Origin: Ornithinibacillus sp047228935
GTDB taxonomy: Bacteria > Bacillota > Bacilli > Bacillales > Amphibacillaceae
Length of the DNA stretch: 64,000 bases
Direction of reading: 5' to 3'
Assembly: GCF_047228935.1 (NCBI RefSeq)
Contig: NZ_JBFEGG010000001.1
Coordinates: 186,001-250,000 of the forward strand
Shown here: positions 49,802 through 58,296 of the stretch, piece after piece
Position numbering within the stretch: position 1 is the first letter of the stretch
How the letters are laid out: each line of letters opens with the position of its first letter
Program-made: the position numbers and the translations under genes
Notes under the pieces: generated by a model
Database searches by the model: none
What the model was told of the DNA's origin: nothing
What the model saw: the letters and a program-made list of their open reading frames with translations, nothing else

Positions 49802-50584
49802 ATGATTCATTTAAAATCTGTAACAAAACAAGGTTCACCAAGGGAAGATTCTTATCCATTTCATCTTCCGTTTATTCGTAACTTTCAAGAACTTAACCTA
49901 ACATCTCCGGTGACAATTATAGTTGGGGAAAATGGAACAGGAAAATCTACATTATTAGAAGCAATTGCAGCTAATATAGGTAGTATTTTAATAGGTGGAG
50001 AGAATATTGATTCTGATCCATCACTTGACCCTGCACGAGAGCTTGGAAAGGAATTGAAATTAGTTTGGACGTTAAAAACGAGAAAGGGTTTTTTCTTCCG
50101 AGCGAATGATTTTATAAATTTTACCCAACGAATTGCCGCAATTAGAGCAGATTCGAAACAAGCATATCAGGAAATTAAAGAGAGGGATCCGTACAGCCTT
50201 GAAGTATTACCATATGCAAACACTTTGCATGATTTAAAAAATCTTTATGGTGAGGGATTGGACGTGCGTTCCCATGGAGAAAGCTTTCTAGATTTATTTC
50301 AAGCTAGGTTCCAACCAGGTGGTTTGTATATTTTGGATGAGCCAGAAGCACCACTTTCTCCTTTGAAACAACTTACACTTATTTCGATGATTAATGACAT
50401 GGTAAAGGAAGATGGTCAGTTTATTATTGCAACCCATTCACCAATATTAATGGCTTTACCAAATGCAGCAATTTATTGCTTTGAAGATGACAAATTAATA
50501 AGAAAAGAATATGACGAAGTGGAACATGTAAAATTAACAAGAGATTTTTTAAATAATCCAGCTAGCTTCCTCCGTTATTTATAA
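49802..50584 (+). CDS. Standalone AAA/ABC-type ATPase (COG3910-like), paralogue of the 6.3-kb gene
   Basis: 260 residues: Walker A GENGTGKST at about 42-50, SHGESFLDLFQARF, Walker B LYILDEPEAPLSPL and IIATHSPILMALPNA. It is co-directional with a MutT-like gene 12 bp upstream. The first paralogue has Ala where this one has Pro after DEPEA, and its insertion between the two motifs is shorter. Cellular role unknown; the MutT neighbour suggests, weakly, nucleotide damage or repair. No downstream gene is close. Confidence 0.8.
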   Translation: MIHLKSVTKQGSPREDSYPFHLPFIRNFQELNLTSPVTIIVGENGTGKSTLLEAIAANIGSILIGGENIDSDPSLDPARELGKELKLVWTLKTRKGFFFRANDFINFTQRIAAIRADSKQAYQEIKERDPYSLEVLPYANTLHDLKNLYGEGLDVRSHGESFLDLFQARFQPGGLYILDEPEAPLSPLKQLTLISMINDMVKEDGQFIIATHSPILMALPNAAIYCFEDDKLIRKEYDEVEHVKLTRDFLNNPASFLRYL

Positions 50585-50790
50585 GACACTTTTATTTTTT
50601 TTTGAAATTATTTTCCAATATTTTGAAACCTTTACCTTCCTTTTTACGTCTATATAAGAGAAACTTTATTTGAACCTTCACTATTTTAAAAGTAAAACCA
50701 TCTAACGATCGATCCTATATTTCAGGTTTAATGGTTCAAGTTAAATTTAGATAAAACGGTGTGCTAATAGATATTAATAGGGAGGAGACA

Positions 50791-51330
50791 ATGAGAAAAG
50801 TTATAACAATCTTGGTGTTCATCGTTGTGATTTCGGCTGGTTGTTCATCACAGACTCTTTATGATGCAATAAGTAGTGAGTATGGAAAATATGATAATCC
50901 TGAAATCTTGTATCAAAATGACGATGTAGGGATTGTTATATTTTTAACAAAAGACAGTAATGGGGAGTTTGTTATTTGTAGAACTACATATGAACTAACT
51001 AGTTTTAATCGTTACGAATTAAATACAGAAGACTATTTCTCCGTTGCGGTTGATATTGGTAGGAAATATGAATTTATTCATATGGATACAGTTGGAAAAA
51101 ATTCGGATACACCTATTAACCTTGTTTGGGGTGGGGTTTTTCATTATCCTAAGGCTGAACAAGTTACCTACAAAATACAAAATGATAATGGAACACTTCA
51201 TCAAAATCAGATTGATATTAATAAAAAGCATATTTTCGTCGATGTACTATCAGAAGAATTAGCGGATACTTATTCCATAACATTTGATGTGGTTGACCAG
51301 GACGGAAATATATTGTTTAGCTATAATTAA
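50791..51330 (+). CDS. Lipoprotein of unknown function
   Basis: 179 residues. The signal peptide MRKVITILVFIVVISAGCSS has a lipobox, so the product is anchored outside the membrane. The mature part is a beta-rich domain with no recognised motif. ATG 50791 has GGGAGGAG at normal spacing; a longer frame to 50761 carries no site. A 200-base gap upstream holds an imperfect inverted repeat (TTTGAACC...GGTTCAAG) and no gene. Confidence 0.7.
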   Translation: MRKVITILVFIVVISAGCSSQTLYDAISSEYGKYDNPEILYQNDDVGIVIFLTKDSNGEFVICRTTYELTSFNRYELNTEDYFSVAVDIGRKYEFIHMDTVGKNSDTPINLVWGGVFHYPKAEQVTYKIQNDNGTLHQNQIDINKKHIFVDVLSEELADTYSITFDVVDQDGNILFSYN

Positions 51331-51354
51331 AACCCTTTGAGTAGAAGGGTTTTT
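51329..51354 (+). terminator. Intrinsic terminator
   Basis: AAAACCCTT / AAGGGTTTT with T5. Confidence 0.85.
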
Positions 51355-51409
51355 CTTCTGTATTTTAAACAGGAGGTAAGCATTAAGGTTGATTATGGAG
51401 GGATTAATA

Positions 51410-51778
51410 TTGGGATACGAAGAGGCATTAATTGCATATATCGCTGCAACAAATACGCATGATTTTCAATATGTAAGGAAATTACTCTCTGAGGAGGCGG
51501 TTTATTGGTTTTCAGATAAATCTTGTAGATCGATTGGTGAAATCCAGCAATATTTTGAAAATGCATGGGAGACGATAAAAGATGAGGTTTACCGGGCAAC
51601 GGATGTAGAGTGGTTGGTTGCGGAAGAAAATAGTGCAACCTGTATCTATACATATGAATACGAAGGCTATTATGATGGGAAGTTTGTGCAAGGAAGTGGG
51701 AGAGCTACGAATGTTTTTGTGAGAGATTCTCTAGGTGAGTGGAAATTGATACATGAGCATTTGAGTAGTTTAAGGTAA
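51410..51778 (+). CDS. SnoaL/NTF2-like protein
   Basis: 122 residues. The pattern (EEALIAYIAATNTHDFQYVR, VYWFSDKSCRSIGEIQQYFE, GRATNVFVRDSLGEWKLIHE) fits the cone-shaped NTF2-like fold, shared by steroid isomerases and many unknown binding proteins. Start is TTG at 51410, 7 nt after ATGGAGGG; an earlier in-frame start lacks spacing. Followed by a terminator. Ligand not known. Confidence 0.75.
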   Translation: MGYEEALIAYIAATNTHDFQYVRKLLSEEAVYWFSDKSCRSIGEIQQYFENAWETIKDEVYRATDVEWLVAEENSATCIYTYEYEGYYDGKFVQGSGRATNVFVRDSLGEWKLIHEHLSSLR

Positions 51779-51824
51779 AATCTTGAAAGAAAGTCATTTA
51801 GGTCTAAAATTACTGTTTAACGAT

Positions 51825-51860
51825 AAAAACCGTTTGAAAATTCCGCTCAAACGGGTTTTT
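51825..51860 (+). terminator. Intrinsic terminator
   Basis: AAAAACC.GTTTGA / TCAAACGGGTTTTT with one bulge and T5. Confidence 0.85.
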
Positions 51861-51938
51861 ATTTACCTATATATAAAGGGATTATGCTATTCCTTGTCGA
51901 ACTAAAATTAAGAAGGAACATGTTTTGGAGGGTTGATC

Positions 51939-52457
51939 ATGATGATTCGGTTACTAGACCCAACTGATGCTAAACAATATGCTACATTACGGCTTGAAGC
52001 TTTAAAAGAAAATCCAGAGGCTTTTTCTGCAAGTTTTGAGGAAGAATCGGAGAAAGAAAATCCTATTCAACTGTACGAGAAAAGATTTAGCAATACTCAT
52101 TATAACTTAGGAGCTTTTGATGAAGAGACATTGGTTGGAATGGTGTCATTAGTTCCAGAAACAAAGCTAAAACTAAAGCATAAAGCGAATATTTTTGCAA
52201 TGTATGTGACGCCGGATTATCGTGGAAAAGGAATTGGTAAGGCACTGCTTGAAGCAGCGATTAATCAAGCGAAACAAATCGAGGGACTAATCAAGATTAA
52301 TCTGGCTGTCGTATCGATTAACTATGGAGCAAAGGCACTTTATAAACAAATGGGATTTGAAACTTTTGGTATTGATGAAAAAGCGATAAAAATACGGAAT
52401 GTTTATTTGGATGAAGAGTATATGTCGTTATTTCTAAACAAAGAATCGAGGGACTGA
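51939..52457 (+). CDS. GNAT family N-acetyltransferase
   Basis: 172 residues with a complete GNAT core: RLLDPTDAKQYATLRLEALK, FAMYVTPDYRGKGIGKALLE (acetyl-CoA binding R/Q-x-x-G-x-G/A) and VVSINYGAKALYKQMGFETF. Substrate unknown. Two adjacent ATGs; spacing from TGGAGGG is 6 or 9 nt. Its TGA stop is followed one base later by the next GNAT gene. Confidence 0.85.
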   Translation: MMIRLLDPTDAKQYATLRLEALKENPEAFSASFEEESEKENPIQLYEKRFSNTHYNLGAFDEETLVGMVSLVPETKLKLKHKANIFAMYVTPDYRGKGIGKALLEAAINQAKQIEGLIKINLAVVSINYGAKALYKQMGFETFGIDEKAIKIRNVYLDEEYMSLFLNKESRD

Positions 52458-52458
52458 G

Positions 52459-52923
52459 TTGGAATTCACAACAAGTAAGATGACAGACAATTATGCAATT
52501 GAAATATTGAAATGGAAATATGAGAAGCCGTATGATCTATATAATAATGTACTTTCCGGCGAAGCAATAATGGAACTTACGAGTAGTTCTTATAAAGCAA
52601 TTTTATTAAACGATGAAGTAGTAGGTTTTTATTGTACAGGTAAAGATGCTCAAGTTCCCGCGGGGAATGAGGTAGGTGCTTACTCTCGGGATTGTATGGA
52701 TATTGGACTTGGTATGAAACCAGACTTAACCGGAAAGGGTTTAGGAACACCGTTCTTCGGATTTATATTACAAGATATTTGTGAGGAGTCTTCTAAATGC
52801 TTACGTTTAACCGTTGCAGACTTCAATAAACGTGCAATTCGTTTATATGAAAACTTTGGGTTTGTAATAGAGAAAGAGTTCTGGCGTGGTGATATGCAGT
52901 TTAATGTTATGATCAAAGGGTGA
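52459..52923 (+). CDS. GNAT family N-acetyltransferase
   Basis: 154 residues with AIEILKWKYEKPYDLYNNVL, LGMKPDLTGKGLGTPFFGF and ADFNKRAIRLYENFGFVIE: a full acetyltransferase fold with the RxxGxG turn replaced by TGKGLG. TTG start 9 nt after GAGGG. It is tightly coupled to the GNAT gene before it and to fosB after it (stop and start of fosB overlap or nearly so). Substrate unknown. Confidence 0.82.
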   Translation: MEFTTSKMTDNYAIEILKWKYEKPYDLYNNVLSGEAIMELTSSSYKAILLNDEVVGFYCTGKDAQVPAGNEVGAYSRDCMDIGLGMKPDLTGKGLGTPFFGFILQDICEESSKCLRLTVADFNKRAIRLYENFGFVIEKEFWRGDMQFNVMIKG

Positions 52924-52928
52924 ACGAA

Positions 52929-53351
52929 TTGAGGCTAGATGGGATTAATCATTTATTATTTTCTGTTTCAAATCTTGAGAAATCTATTACATTTTATGAA
53001 CAGGTTTTTAATGCTAAGTTACTCGTAAAGGGAAGAACAACAGCCTATTTAGACTTAAATGGATTGTGGCTAGCGTTAAATGAGGAAAAAGATATACCCC
53101 GAAGTGAAATTCACAAATCTTATACCCATATCGCTTTTTCTATAGATGAAAAGGATTTTGAAGCTTACTATAATAAACTTCAAAATCTCAATGTAACAAT
53201 ACTTCCAGGTAGAGAACGTGATATTCGAGATAAACAGTCTATTTACTTTATAGACCTTGATGGGCATAAGTTTGAGTTTCATACTGGGACTTTAGAGGAC
53301 AGATTGGCATATTATAAATCAGCAATGTCACATATGAAGTTTTATGAATAA
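52929..53351 (+). CDS. fosB: Fosfomycin resistance thiol transferase FosB
   Basis: 140 residues, the usual FosB length. It aligns block by block with B. subtilis FosB: GINHLLFSVSNLEKSITFYE, YLDLNGLWLALNEEKDIPR, YTHIAFSIDEKDFEA and YFIDLDGHKFEFHTGTLEDR. Metal ligands His (GINH), His (YTHI) and Glu (KFEF) are present. The enzyme adds bacillithiol to fosfomycin with Mn. TTG start, 6 nt after AAAGGGTG; the GTG at 52920 would lack a site. It is the last of three coupled genes. Confidence 0.93.
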   Translation: MRLDGINHLLFSVSNLEKSITFYEQVFNAKLLVKGRTTAYLDLNGLWLALNEEKDIPRSEIHKSYTHIAFSIDEKDFEAYYNKLQNLNVTILPGRERDIRDKQSIYFIDLDGHKFEFHTGTLEDRLAYYKSAMSHMKFYE

Positions 53352-53395
53352 AAGGCTGATCCAAAAATATGTACATTTTTGGATCAGCCTTTTTA
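53350..53395. terminator. Strong bidirectional terminator
   Basis: AAAAGGCTGATCCAAAAAT / ATTTTTGGATCAGCCTTTT, 19-bp perfect stem, between convergent genes. Confidence 0.92.
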
Positions 53396-53398
53396 CTC

Positions 53399-53824
53399 TT
53401 ATTCAATCCCTAACTCTTCTATCTTATTCATAAAGTTTGTAATACTTTCGATTGTTTGGATAATCTCGGTATTTTTTATTTCATCAATAGCAACTTCTCC
53501 ATTAGCCTTAATACTGGCTATCGTATCTAACAGCTTTTCATTATTAGCTAAAATGTCATCATGTATTCCTTCAGCTACAACAGGAACTTCCAATGAATTG
53601 AACTCCTCAATCTTTCCTTCTAAATCAGTAAGAAGTGTCTCTAGTTCGTCAACATTCCCTTCATTGATGGAAGTCTGAACATCCTCTGCGATTGTACTTA
53701 ACTCATTCAAGTATTCTGTTGTTTCTGTAGCATAATTAATTGTCGTTTGGGTTTCTTCTAGAAAACCACAGCCAGATAAAAACAGGGCCGTTACGAACAA
53801 GAGTAAACTAATTGTTTTTTTCAT
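53399..53824 (-). CDS. DUF6376-type lipoprotein
   Basis: 141 residues. Signal peptide with lipobox LFLSGC near residue 18, then an all-helical domain: ETTEYLNELSTIAEDVQTSI, EGKIEEFNSLEVPVVAEGIH and NEKLLDTIASIKANGEVA. This pattern resembles DUF6376 lipoproteins of Bacillus. Function unknown. AAAGGAG at 7 nt supports ATG 53824. Convergent with fosB and divergent from the ArsR operon. Confidence 0.72.
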   Translation of the reverse strand: MKKTISLLLFVTALFLSGCGFLEETQTTINYATETTEYLNELSTIAEDVQTSINEGNVDELETLLTDLEGKIEEFNSLEVPVVAEGIHDDILANNEKLLDTIASIKANGEVAIDEIKNTEIIQTIESITNFMNKIEELGIE

Positions 53825-53903
53825 GAACAATCTCCTTTTACGTACCGTTATTAGTTAAAGGATAACATCAATTCTAAGAAAAATCATTCTTTTTAAAAAG
53901 TGG

Positions 53904-53955
53904 TTGAACTTTAAATTTGCCTATGCTAAAGTATATATAACCAAATGGTTATATA
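53904..53955 (+). promoter_or_regulatory. Promoter and palindromic operator of the ArsR operon
   Basis: TATATAACCA AA TGGTTATATA (53934-53955) has perfect 10-bp arms. TTGAAC at 53904-53909 and TAAAGT at 53927-53932 (17-bp spacer) could be the promoter, which puts the operator directly after the -10. An ArsR-type repressor encoded 20 bp downstream would bind here. Confidence 0.75.
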
Positions 53956-53973
53956 ATGGGGGTGAGAGATACT

Positions 53974-54294
53974 ATGCCAGATGTTTATCGAGCTTTAGGT
54001 GATTCAACGAGACGGCACATTATGAAGATGCTTAAAGAGAAAAGCATGACACAAAAGGAAATTGTTGAGGCGTTTGATATCTCTCAACCAGCCATCAAGA
54101 AGCATTTAAATGTCCTTTTAGAAGAAGAATTGATTTCAGCAACGATTCAAGGAAAATACCGGTTATACACCTTGAATGTAGACACGTTACAAAGGGCTTA
54201 TAGTGAAATGCTTCAATACATCGGAGATTTACTAGATGACAAGCTTGCTAGCTTGAAAAATTATGTAGAAAAAGGAGAATTGAAGGATGACTAA
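53974..54294 (+). CDS. ArsR-family transcriptional regulator
   Basis: 106 residues: a winged-helix domain (VYRALGDSTRRHIMKMLKEK, MTQKEIVEAFDISQPAIKKH, LNVLLEEELISATIQGKYRL) typical of small ArsR/SRPBCC-linked repressors. The metal-binding cysteine box of true ArsR metal sensors is absent. ATG 53974 follows GGGGGTGAG; the ATG at 53956 is inside the operator tail. Its stop overlaps the AHSA1-PDZ gene by 8 bp. It probably represses its own operon through the palindrome just upstream. Confidence 0.85.
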   Translation: MPDVYRALGDSTRRHIMKMLKEKSMTQKEIVEAFDISQPAIKKHLNVLLEEELISATIQGKYRLYTLNVDTLQRAYSEMLQYIGDLLDDKLASLKNYVEKGELKDD

Positions 54295-54985
54295 AGTTCA
54301 AGATTCGGTAAGAAGAGAGATTGTTGTAAATGCTCCACTGGAAAAGGTTTGGAACGCTTTAACAAAAGAGGAACATCTAAATCGCTGGTATACAAAAGAA
54401 GCGAATATTGATTTTCGTGTTGGCGGAAGAGGTTATATGAACCATGGTTGGGGAGCAACCTCTGAAGGTGTTTATACGGAGATCAATGCAATGAGTCGTT
54501 TTGTTTTAGAGAGCAATGATGGTGATTTTAAGACGATTACGGAATTACAAGAAGTAGAAAATGGTATTAAAGTTAGTATTGAATACCGAGCATCCTTTAT
54601 GTTAGAAATGGATAATGTGGCAAAGGAAAATATGTTATTTGGAACTGGCCAATTCCTCGAAAATTTAAAAAGTGTGTACGAGTTAGGACAGGATAATCGA
54701 AACAATCTTTGGAAAACTTGGATAGGTGTTTCCCATACTACTAATCTAGATGGTAAAGGAACGAGAGTCCTACAAGTGAAAGATGGAAGTGTGGCAGCAA
54801 AATCTGGCTTAAATCAAGGTGATATCATACTTAAGATAGATCAGGATCCCGTACTAGGCTATGAGTCTTTCGAAAAGTTAATAAACACTAAGACAATTAA
54901 GGAGTTTGTAACGCTAAATGTGATGCGGGGTACTGAGAAATTAGATATTGAATGCCAAGTTGATACGTATCCAGTACCATATTAA
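54287..54985 (+). CDS. AHSA1/SRPBCC domain fused to a C-terminal PDZ domain
   Basis: 232 residues. Residues 1-138 form an SRPBCC (AHSA1) domain: IVVNAPLEKVWNALTKEEHL, WYTKEANIDFRVGGRGYMNH and FLENLKSVYELG at its end. Residues 140-228 are a PDZ domain: GTRVLQVKDGSVAAKSGLNQ, GDIILKIDQDPVLGYESFEK. Usual ArsR-linked AHSA1 proteins lack PDZ. The fusion could tie ligand binding to a membrane protease or a partner with a free C-terminus. It overlaps the regulator gene and is followed by a DinB gene. Confidence 0.85.
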   Translation: MTKVQDSVRREIVVNAPLEKVWNALTKEEHLNRWYTKEANIDFRVGGRGYMNHGWGATSEGVYTEINAMSRFVLESNDGDFKTITELQEVENGIKVSIEYRASFMLEMDNVAKENMLFGTGQFLENLKSVYELGQDNRNNLWKTWIGVSHTTNLDGKGTRVLQVKDGSVAAKSGLNQGDIILKIDQDPVLGYESFEKLINTKTIKEFVTLNVMRGTEKLDIECQVDTYPVPY

Positions 54986-55010
54986 GTAATATTAACCTAG
55001 GGGGATGAGC

Positions 55011-55460
55011 ATGAATAAGACATATCAGCAATTTGAAAATATGATAACCGAGATACTAAATGTAAGAGACAAAGAAGAATCTTTATTAACGGATCCAATC
55101 AGTAAAGGGAAATGGTCAATCAGGGAGATTATTGCACATTTATATTATTGGGATAAATTTATTTTAGAAAAAATGGTTCCACAGATGGCACAAGACGCAA
55201 AACTTCCTGAGTTTCCTGACCATGATTCATATAATAATGAAGCAATCACGTACTTAAAAGATCATTCAGTAGAATCGATTATCGAACTTTTTGTAAACAC
55301 TCGTAAAAGATTAATAAAGAGTTTGATGAGGATTGGAGATGATGTGAAATTTACAATTGGAAAAGGTAAAAGACACTTTTCAGCTGAAAGCTTTACCAAG
55401 ATGTTTGTAAAGCATGATGTTCATCATTTGCAGCAGATTAGTGAGAAGGTCGGGGCATAG
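55011..55460 (+). CDS. DinB-family protein
   Basis: 149 residues forming a DinB four-helix bundle. Metal-ligand histidines are in AHLYYWDKF and VKHDVHHLQQI. The family includes thiol-S-transferases (bacillithiol-dependent) and DNA-damage-induced proteins of unknown role. AGGGGG is 6 nt before ATG 55011. It is the third gene of the ArsR operon; no terminator separates it from the AHSA1-PDZ gene. Confidence 0.83.
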   Translation: MNKTYQQFENMITEILNVRDKEESLLTDPISKGKWSIREIIAHLYYWDKFILEKMVPQMAQDAKLPEFPDHDSYNNEAITYLKDHSVESIIELFVNTRKRLIKSLMRIGDDVKFTIGKGKRHFSAESFTKMFVKHDVHHLQQISEKVGA

Positions 55461-55515
55461 AGTGATCTATGCCTTAGCGTTTAATGAAGTTACCTATTTC
55501 CTTTTTAGTTCGGAA

Positions 55516-55544
55516 AAGGCGCAGTAAAAAATTTTTTGCGCCTT
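55516..55544. terminator. Bidirectional terminator
   Basis: AAGGCGCA / TGCGCCTT stem with a loop holding AAAAAATTTTTT, between convergent genes. Confidence 0.75.
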
Positions 55545-55995
55545 ATTTCAATTTAAAACAATGGGTGGAATTAAGATACTGATTACCTTTCGTAAAGCCA
55601 AATGAAGTATAAAACTGATCCCCTTCCAATGTATCTGTTTTCAAAGTTAGTACACTAAAATTATCGGCCGCTTCTTGGATGATTTTTCTTAACAAAATAG
55701 ATCCGACTCCTTGTCTTCTAAATTCTTTTTTTACATAAAATCTTCTCAATCTACCAACCTTTTCATCGTTAGAGAATGGATCAATATTGATTCCGCCTAC
55801 AGCTATTAACGTGTTCAATTCCGAATAAACTCCATATAATGCCTCGCCCTGTTTGTTAAATTGATTACTTCCATTTTTATATTCTGTAACTAATCTTTCT
55901 ACAAATCGGAAACCCTCATTTTTACTATCCTCTACAAGAATATTGGAGTCTTTTCCCAATAAAGTCGTTATTCTTAACACCCTGTATTTATCCAT
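55543..55995 (-). CDS. GNAT family N-acetyltransferase
   Basis: 150 residues. GRLRRFYVKKEFRRQGVGSI and LKTDTLEGDQFYTSFGFTKG are the acetyl-CoA binding and end-of-fold blocks. Substrate unknown. ATG 55995 has TTGGAGG at normal spacing; an ATG at 56016 has no site. Monocistronic, divergent from the ECF41 operon. Confidence 0.83.
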   Translation of the reverse strand: MDKYRVLRITTLLGKDSNILVEDSKNEGFRFVERLVTEYKNGSNQFNKQGEALYGVYSELNTLIAVGGINIDPFSNDEKVGRLRRFYVKKEFRRQGVGSILLRKIIQEAADNFSVLTLKTDTLEGDQFYTSFGFTKGNQYLNSTHCFKLK

Positions 55996-56085
55996 ATTTC
56001 CTCCAATAGTTTTCATTATTCCATCTTGCTAATTTCCTTAAATTAAGAATATTTTATCATGAATAAAATAATCCTTAGAATATAA

Positions 56086-56112
56086 TGTCACAAAGTCACT
56101 CCCTCAATCGTT
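56086..56112 (+). promoter_or_regulatory. Predicted ECF41-type promoter
   Basis: TGTCACA at 56086-56092, 16 bases, then CGTT at 56109-56112. The published ECF41 consensus is TGTCACA-N16-CGTC, so only the last base differs. It lies about 30 bp before the first gene of the oxidoreductase-sigma operon. Confidence 0.8.
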
Positions 56113-56143
56113 CTATTTTTAAACGAATGGAGAGTGATTATCG

Positions 56144-57313
56144 ATGCGTAAAATGACATATGTAGTAATTGGTGGGGGATATGCGGGGATTCATACAGTA
56201 AAAGCTATTCAGAAAAAAGTTCAAAAAAAGAATCAATCACATCGGGTTATATTAATTGATCCCAATCCGGATCATATTAAAAAGGTTTTATTATTTAAAC
56301 CTGCTGCCAAAAAAACAAATATAAAAATTCCATTTAAGCGGATATTTCCAAACGGTGTAGAGATTATTCAAGGTTTTGTTACCGCTATTAATCATTTTGA
56401 TAAATCAATATCAGTACGGAGGAGCTCAGAGGAAGAAATACTAATCAATTATGATGCTGTAATTATAACAGTAGGCAGTACTTTCCAGAGTATGGATAGA
56501 GGAGGAATCGAGCTTTCTAGTTTGAATAATGCTGAACGTATTCACCAACGATGGAAGGAAAATATTCAACTGGCCAAACATACAGATGACAAAGAGGAGC
56601 GGAAACGACTATTAACGGTTACAGTTGTCGGTGCAGGTATAAGTGGTATTGAAACATCAGCATTACTAGCAGAGCAAATAAGACTAGCAGCTCAGTCTAA
56701 CGGACTAAGTCAAGAAGTCCGTGTATTACTAATAAACTCTAAAGAACGATTGTTTATGGATGGTCCTGAAAAATTAAGTAGAAAGCTAGAAAGCAGATTA
56801 AAAGAATTGGGAGTGGAAGTCCTACACAATGAAAGAGCTACTTATGAAGCCAACGGAAAACTAGAACTTAAAAGCAACAAAAGTATCCCAACTGGTCTAT
56901 GTATATGGACGACAGGATTGGTTCCTAATCCCATTCTCTCAAATTGGGAGTTACCACTAACCGAAAACGGTAGATTGAAGGTGGACAGTTCTTATCGTGT
57001 TATAGGTAGAGTTGGCATGTACAGTATTGGAGATTGCGCTAGAATTATAGATCCAAAGAATAAAATGGAAGATAAGGCAAATTGTAAGGAAGCGACGATA
57101 CAAGGTAAACGATTAGGAAAAATAATCCAAGCAGATTTAAACAAACAAAAAGTTCCAGTTCATAAGAAACCAATGACAACATATTGCATCGGTCTAGGTG
57201 AAACACAAGGATTAGTATGGGTTGCTTTACCAACGTTTAACCTATTTCTGTCAGGAAAATTAGGTTATTGGATAAGAAAGATGACTTGGGATATGGCTAG
57301 TCTGGTAAAATAA
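56144..57313 (+). CDS. NAD(P)/FAD-dependent oxidoreductase (NDH-2-like), ECF41-linked
   Basis: 389 residues. Two dinucleotide folds: YVVIGGGYAGIHTVKAIQKK for FAD and VTVVGAGISGIETSALLAEQ for NAD(P)H. RVGMYSIGDCARI near 290 is the typical Gly-Asp FAD block. It most resembles type II NADH dehydrogenases. In ECF41 loci the neighbour is often a carboxymuconolactone decarboxylase, oxidoreductase or epimerase; this gene fills that place, and the sigma factor follows 28 bp downstream. GGAGAGTG precedes the ATG. Electron acceptor is unknown. Confidence 0.85.
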   Translation: MRKMTYVVIGGGYAGIHTVKAIQKKVQKKNQSHRVILIDPNPDHIKKVLLFKPAAKKTNIKIPFKRIFPNGVEIIQGFVTAINHFDKSISVRRSSEEEILINYDAVIITVGSTFQSMDRGGIELSSLNNAERIHQRWKENIQLAKHTDDKEERKRLLTVTVVGAGISGIETSALLAEQIRLAAQSNGLSQEVRVLLINSKERLFMDGPEKLSRKLESRLKELGVEVLHNERATYEANGKLELKSNKSIPTGLCIWTTGLVPNPILSNWELPLTENGRLKVDSSYRVIGRVGMYSIGDCARIIDPKNKMEDKANCKEATIQGKRLGKIIQADLNKQKVPVHKKPMTTYCIGLGETQGLVWVALPTFNLFLSGKLGYWIRKMTWDMASLVK

Positions 57314-57341
57314 AAGAAAATGAGAAAACTGGGGTGGACGG

Positions 57342-58229
57342 ATGATGGAGATAGGTGATTTGTATGATAATTATAAACCATTACTTTTCACATTAGCGTA
57401 TCAAATGTTAGGGAGTAGTTCGGAAGCAGAGGATGTAGTGCAGGACGTTTTTGTAAAACTACATCATATTGAAAATGATGATCTAGAGAATCCGAAAGCG
57501 TATCTTTGTAAAATGATTACCAATCGGTGTTTAGATTTATTGAAATCAGCAAGAAATCAAAGAGAGCAGTATGTAGGAACATGGTTACCGGAGCCAATTC
57601 TAACAACAACAGACGATATTAGTGATGTCATTATTCAAAATGATTTACTATCATATGCAATTTTAGTTTTAATGGAAAAGTTATCACCTGTAGAACGATC
57701 TATCTTCATTTTAAAAGAGGCATATTCTTTCGATTATAAGACGATTTCTGGATTTGTAGATAAGAGTGAAGTAAATTGTCGCAAAATCTTCAGTAGAGCA
57801 AAGGAAAAGCTTGGGGCTAAGCAAAAGGACTCTACCCAATATCAAGTCGATAAGGATTGGATGGGTAATTTAATATCTGCTATGGAGCATGGTAGCTTAG
57901 AAGTACTGATGCCGCTTTTATCAGAAGAGATCACGCTATATTCCGATGGGGGAGGGAAGGTTCCGGCAGCTATCTATCCAATTCATACTCCAGAATTGGT
58001 ATTTCGCTTCTTGACAGGTTTATTAAAACGATTACCGTTATTTGGAGAGGGTGTTCGGTTTGGAAAGGTATCACTTAATGGAGAAGATGGTTTAGTTATG
58101 TATAATCATCAGGAAATTTTTCTTGTAGCGATGTTTGAACTAGAGGATAATCTATTAAAAAATATATTCTTTGTTCGGAATCCAGATAAGCTGAAAAAAT
58201 TAACGAATCAATTGATTACACTGTCATAA
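57342..58229 (+). CDS. ECF41-group RNA polymerase sigma factor (SigJ-like)
   Basis: 295 residues. Sigma region 2 (YKPLLFTLAYQMLGSSSEAE, then DVVQDVFVKLH) and region 4 (KLSPVERSIFILKEAYSFDY, then KTISGFVDKSEVNCRKIFSR) are followed by a SnoaL-like C-terminal domain. ECF41 hallmarks are both present: WLPEP at 81-85 and DGGGK at 202-206. In this group the C-terminal domain replaces an anti-sigma factor and tunes activity. It probably transcribes its own operon through the TGTCACA promoter upstream of the oxidoreductase. GGGGTGG precedes adjacent ATGs at 57342 and 57345. Confidence 0.93.
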   Translation: MMEIGDLYDNYKPLLFTLAYQMLGSSSEAEDVVQDVFVKLHHIENDDLENPKAYLCKMITNRCLDLLKSARNQREQYVGTWLPEPILTTTDDISDVIIQNDLLSYAILVLMEKLSPVERSIFILKEAYSFDYKTISGFVDKSEVNCRKIFSRAKEKLGAKQKDSTQYQVDKDWMGNLISAMEHGSLEVLMPLLSEEITLYSDGGGKVPAAIYPIHTPELVFRFLTGLLKRLPLFGEGVRFGKVSLNGEDGLVMYNHQEIFLVAMFELEDNLLKNIFFVRNPDKLKKLTNQLITLS

Positions 58230-58296
58230 AGTAGTTTTTATAATCTTAAATCCGAACATTTTAAAAGTCTGAATCTTTTTATATTCGTATTTGGTA

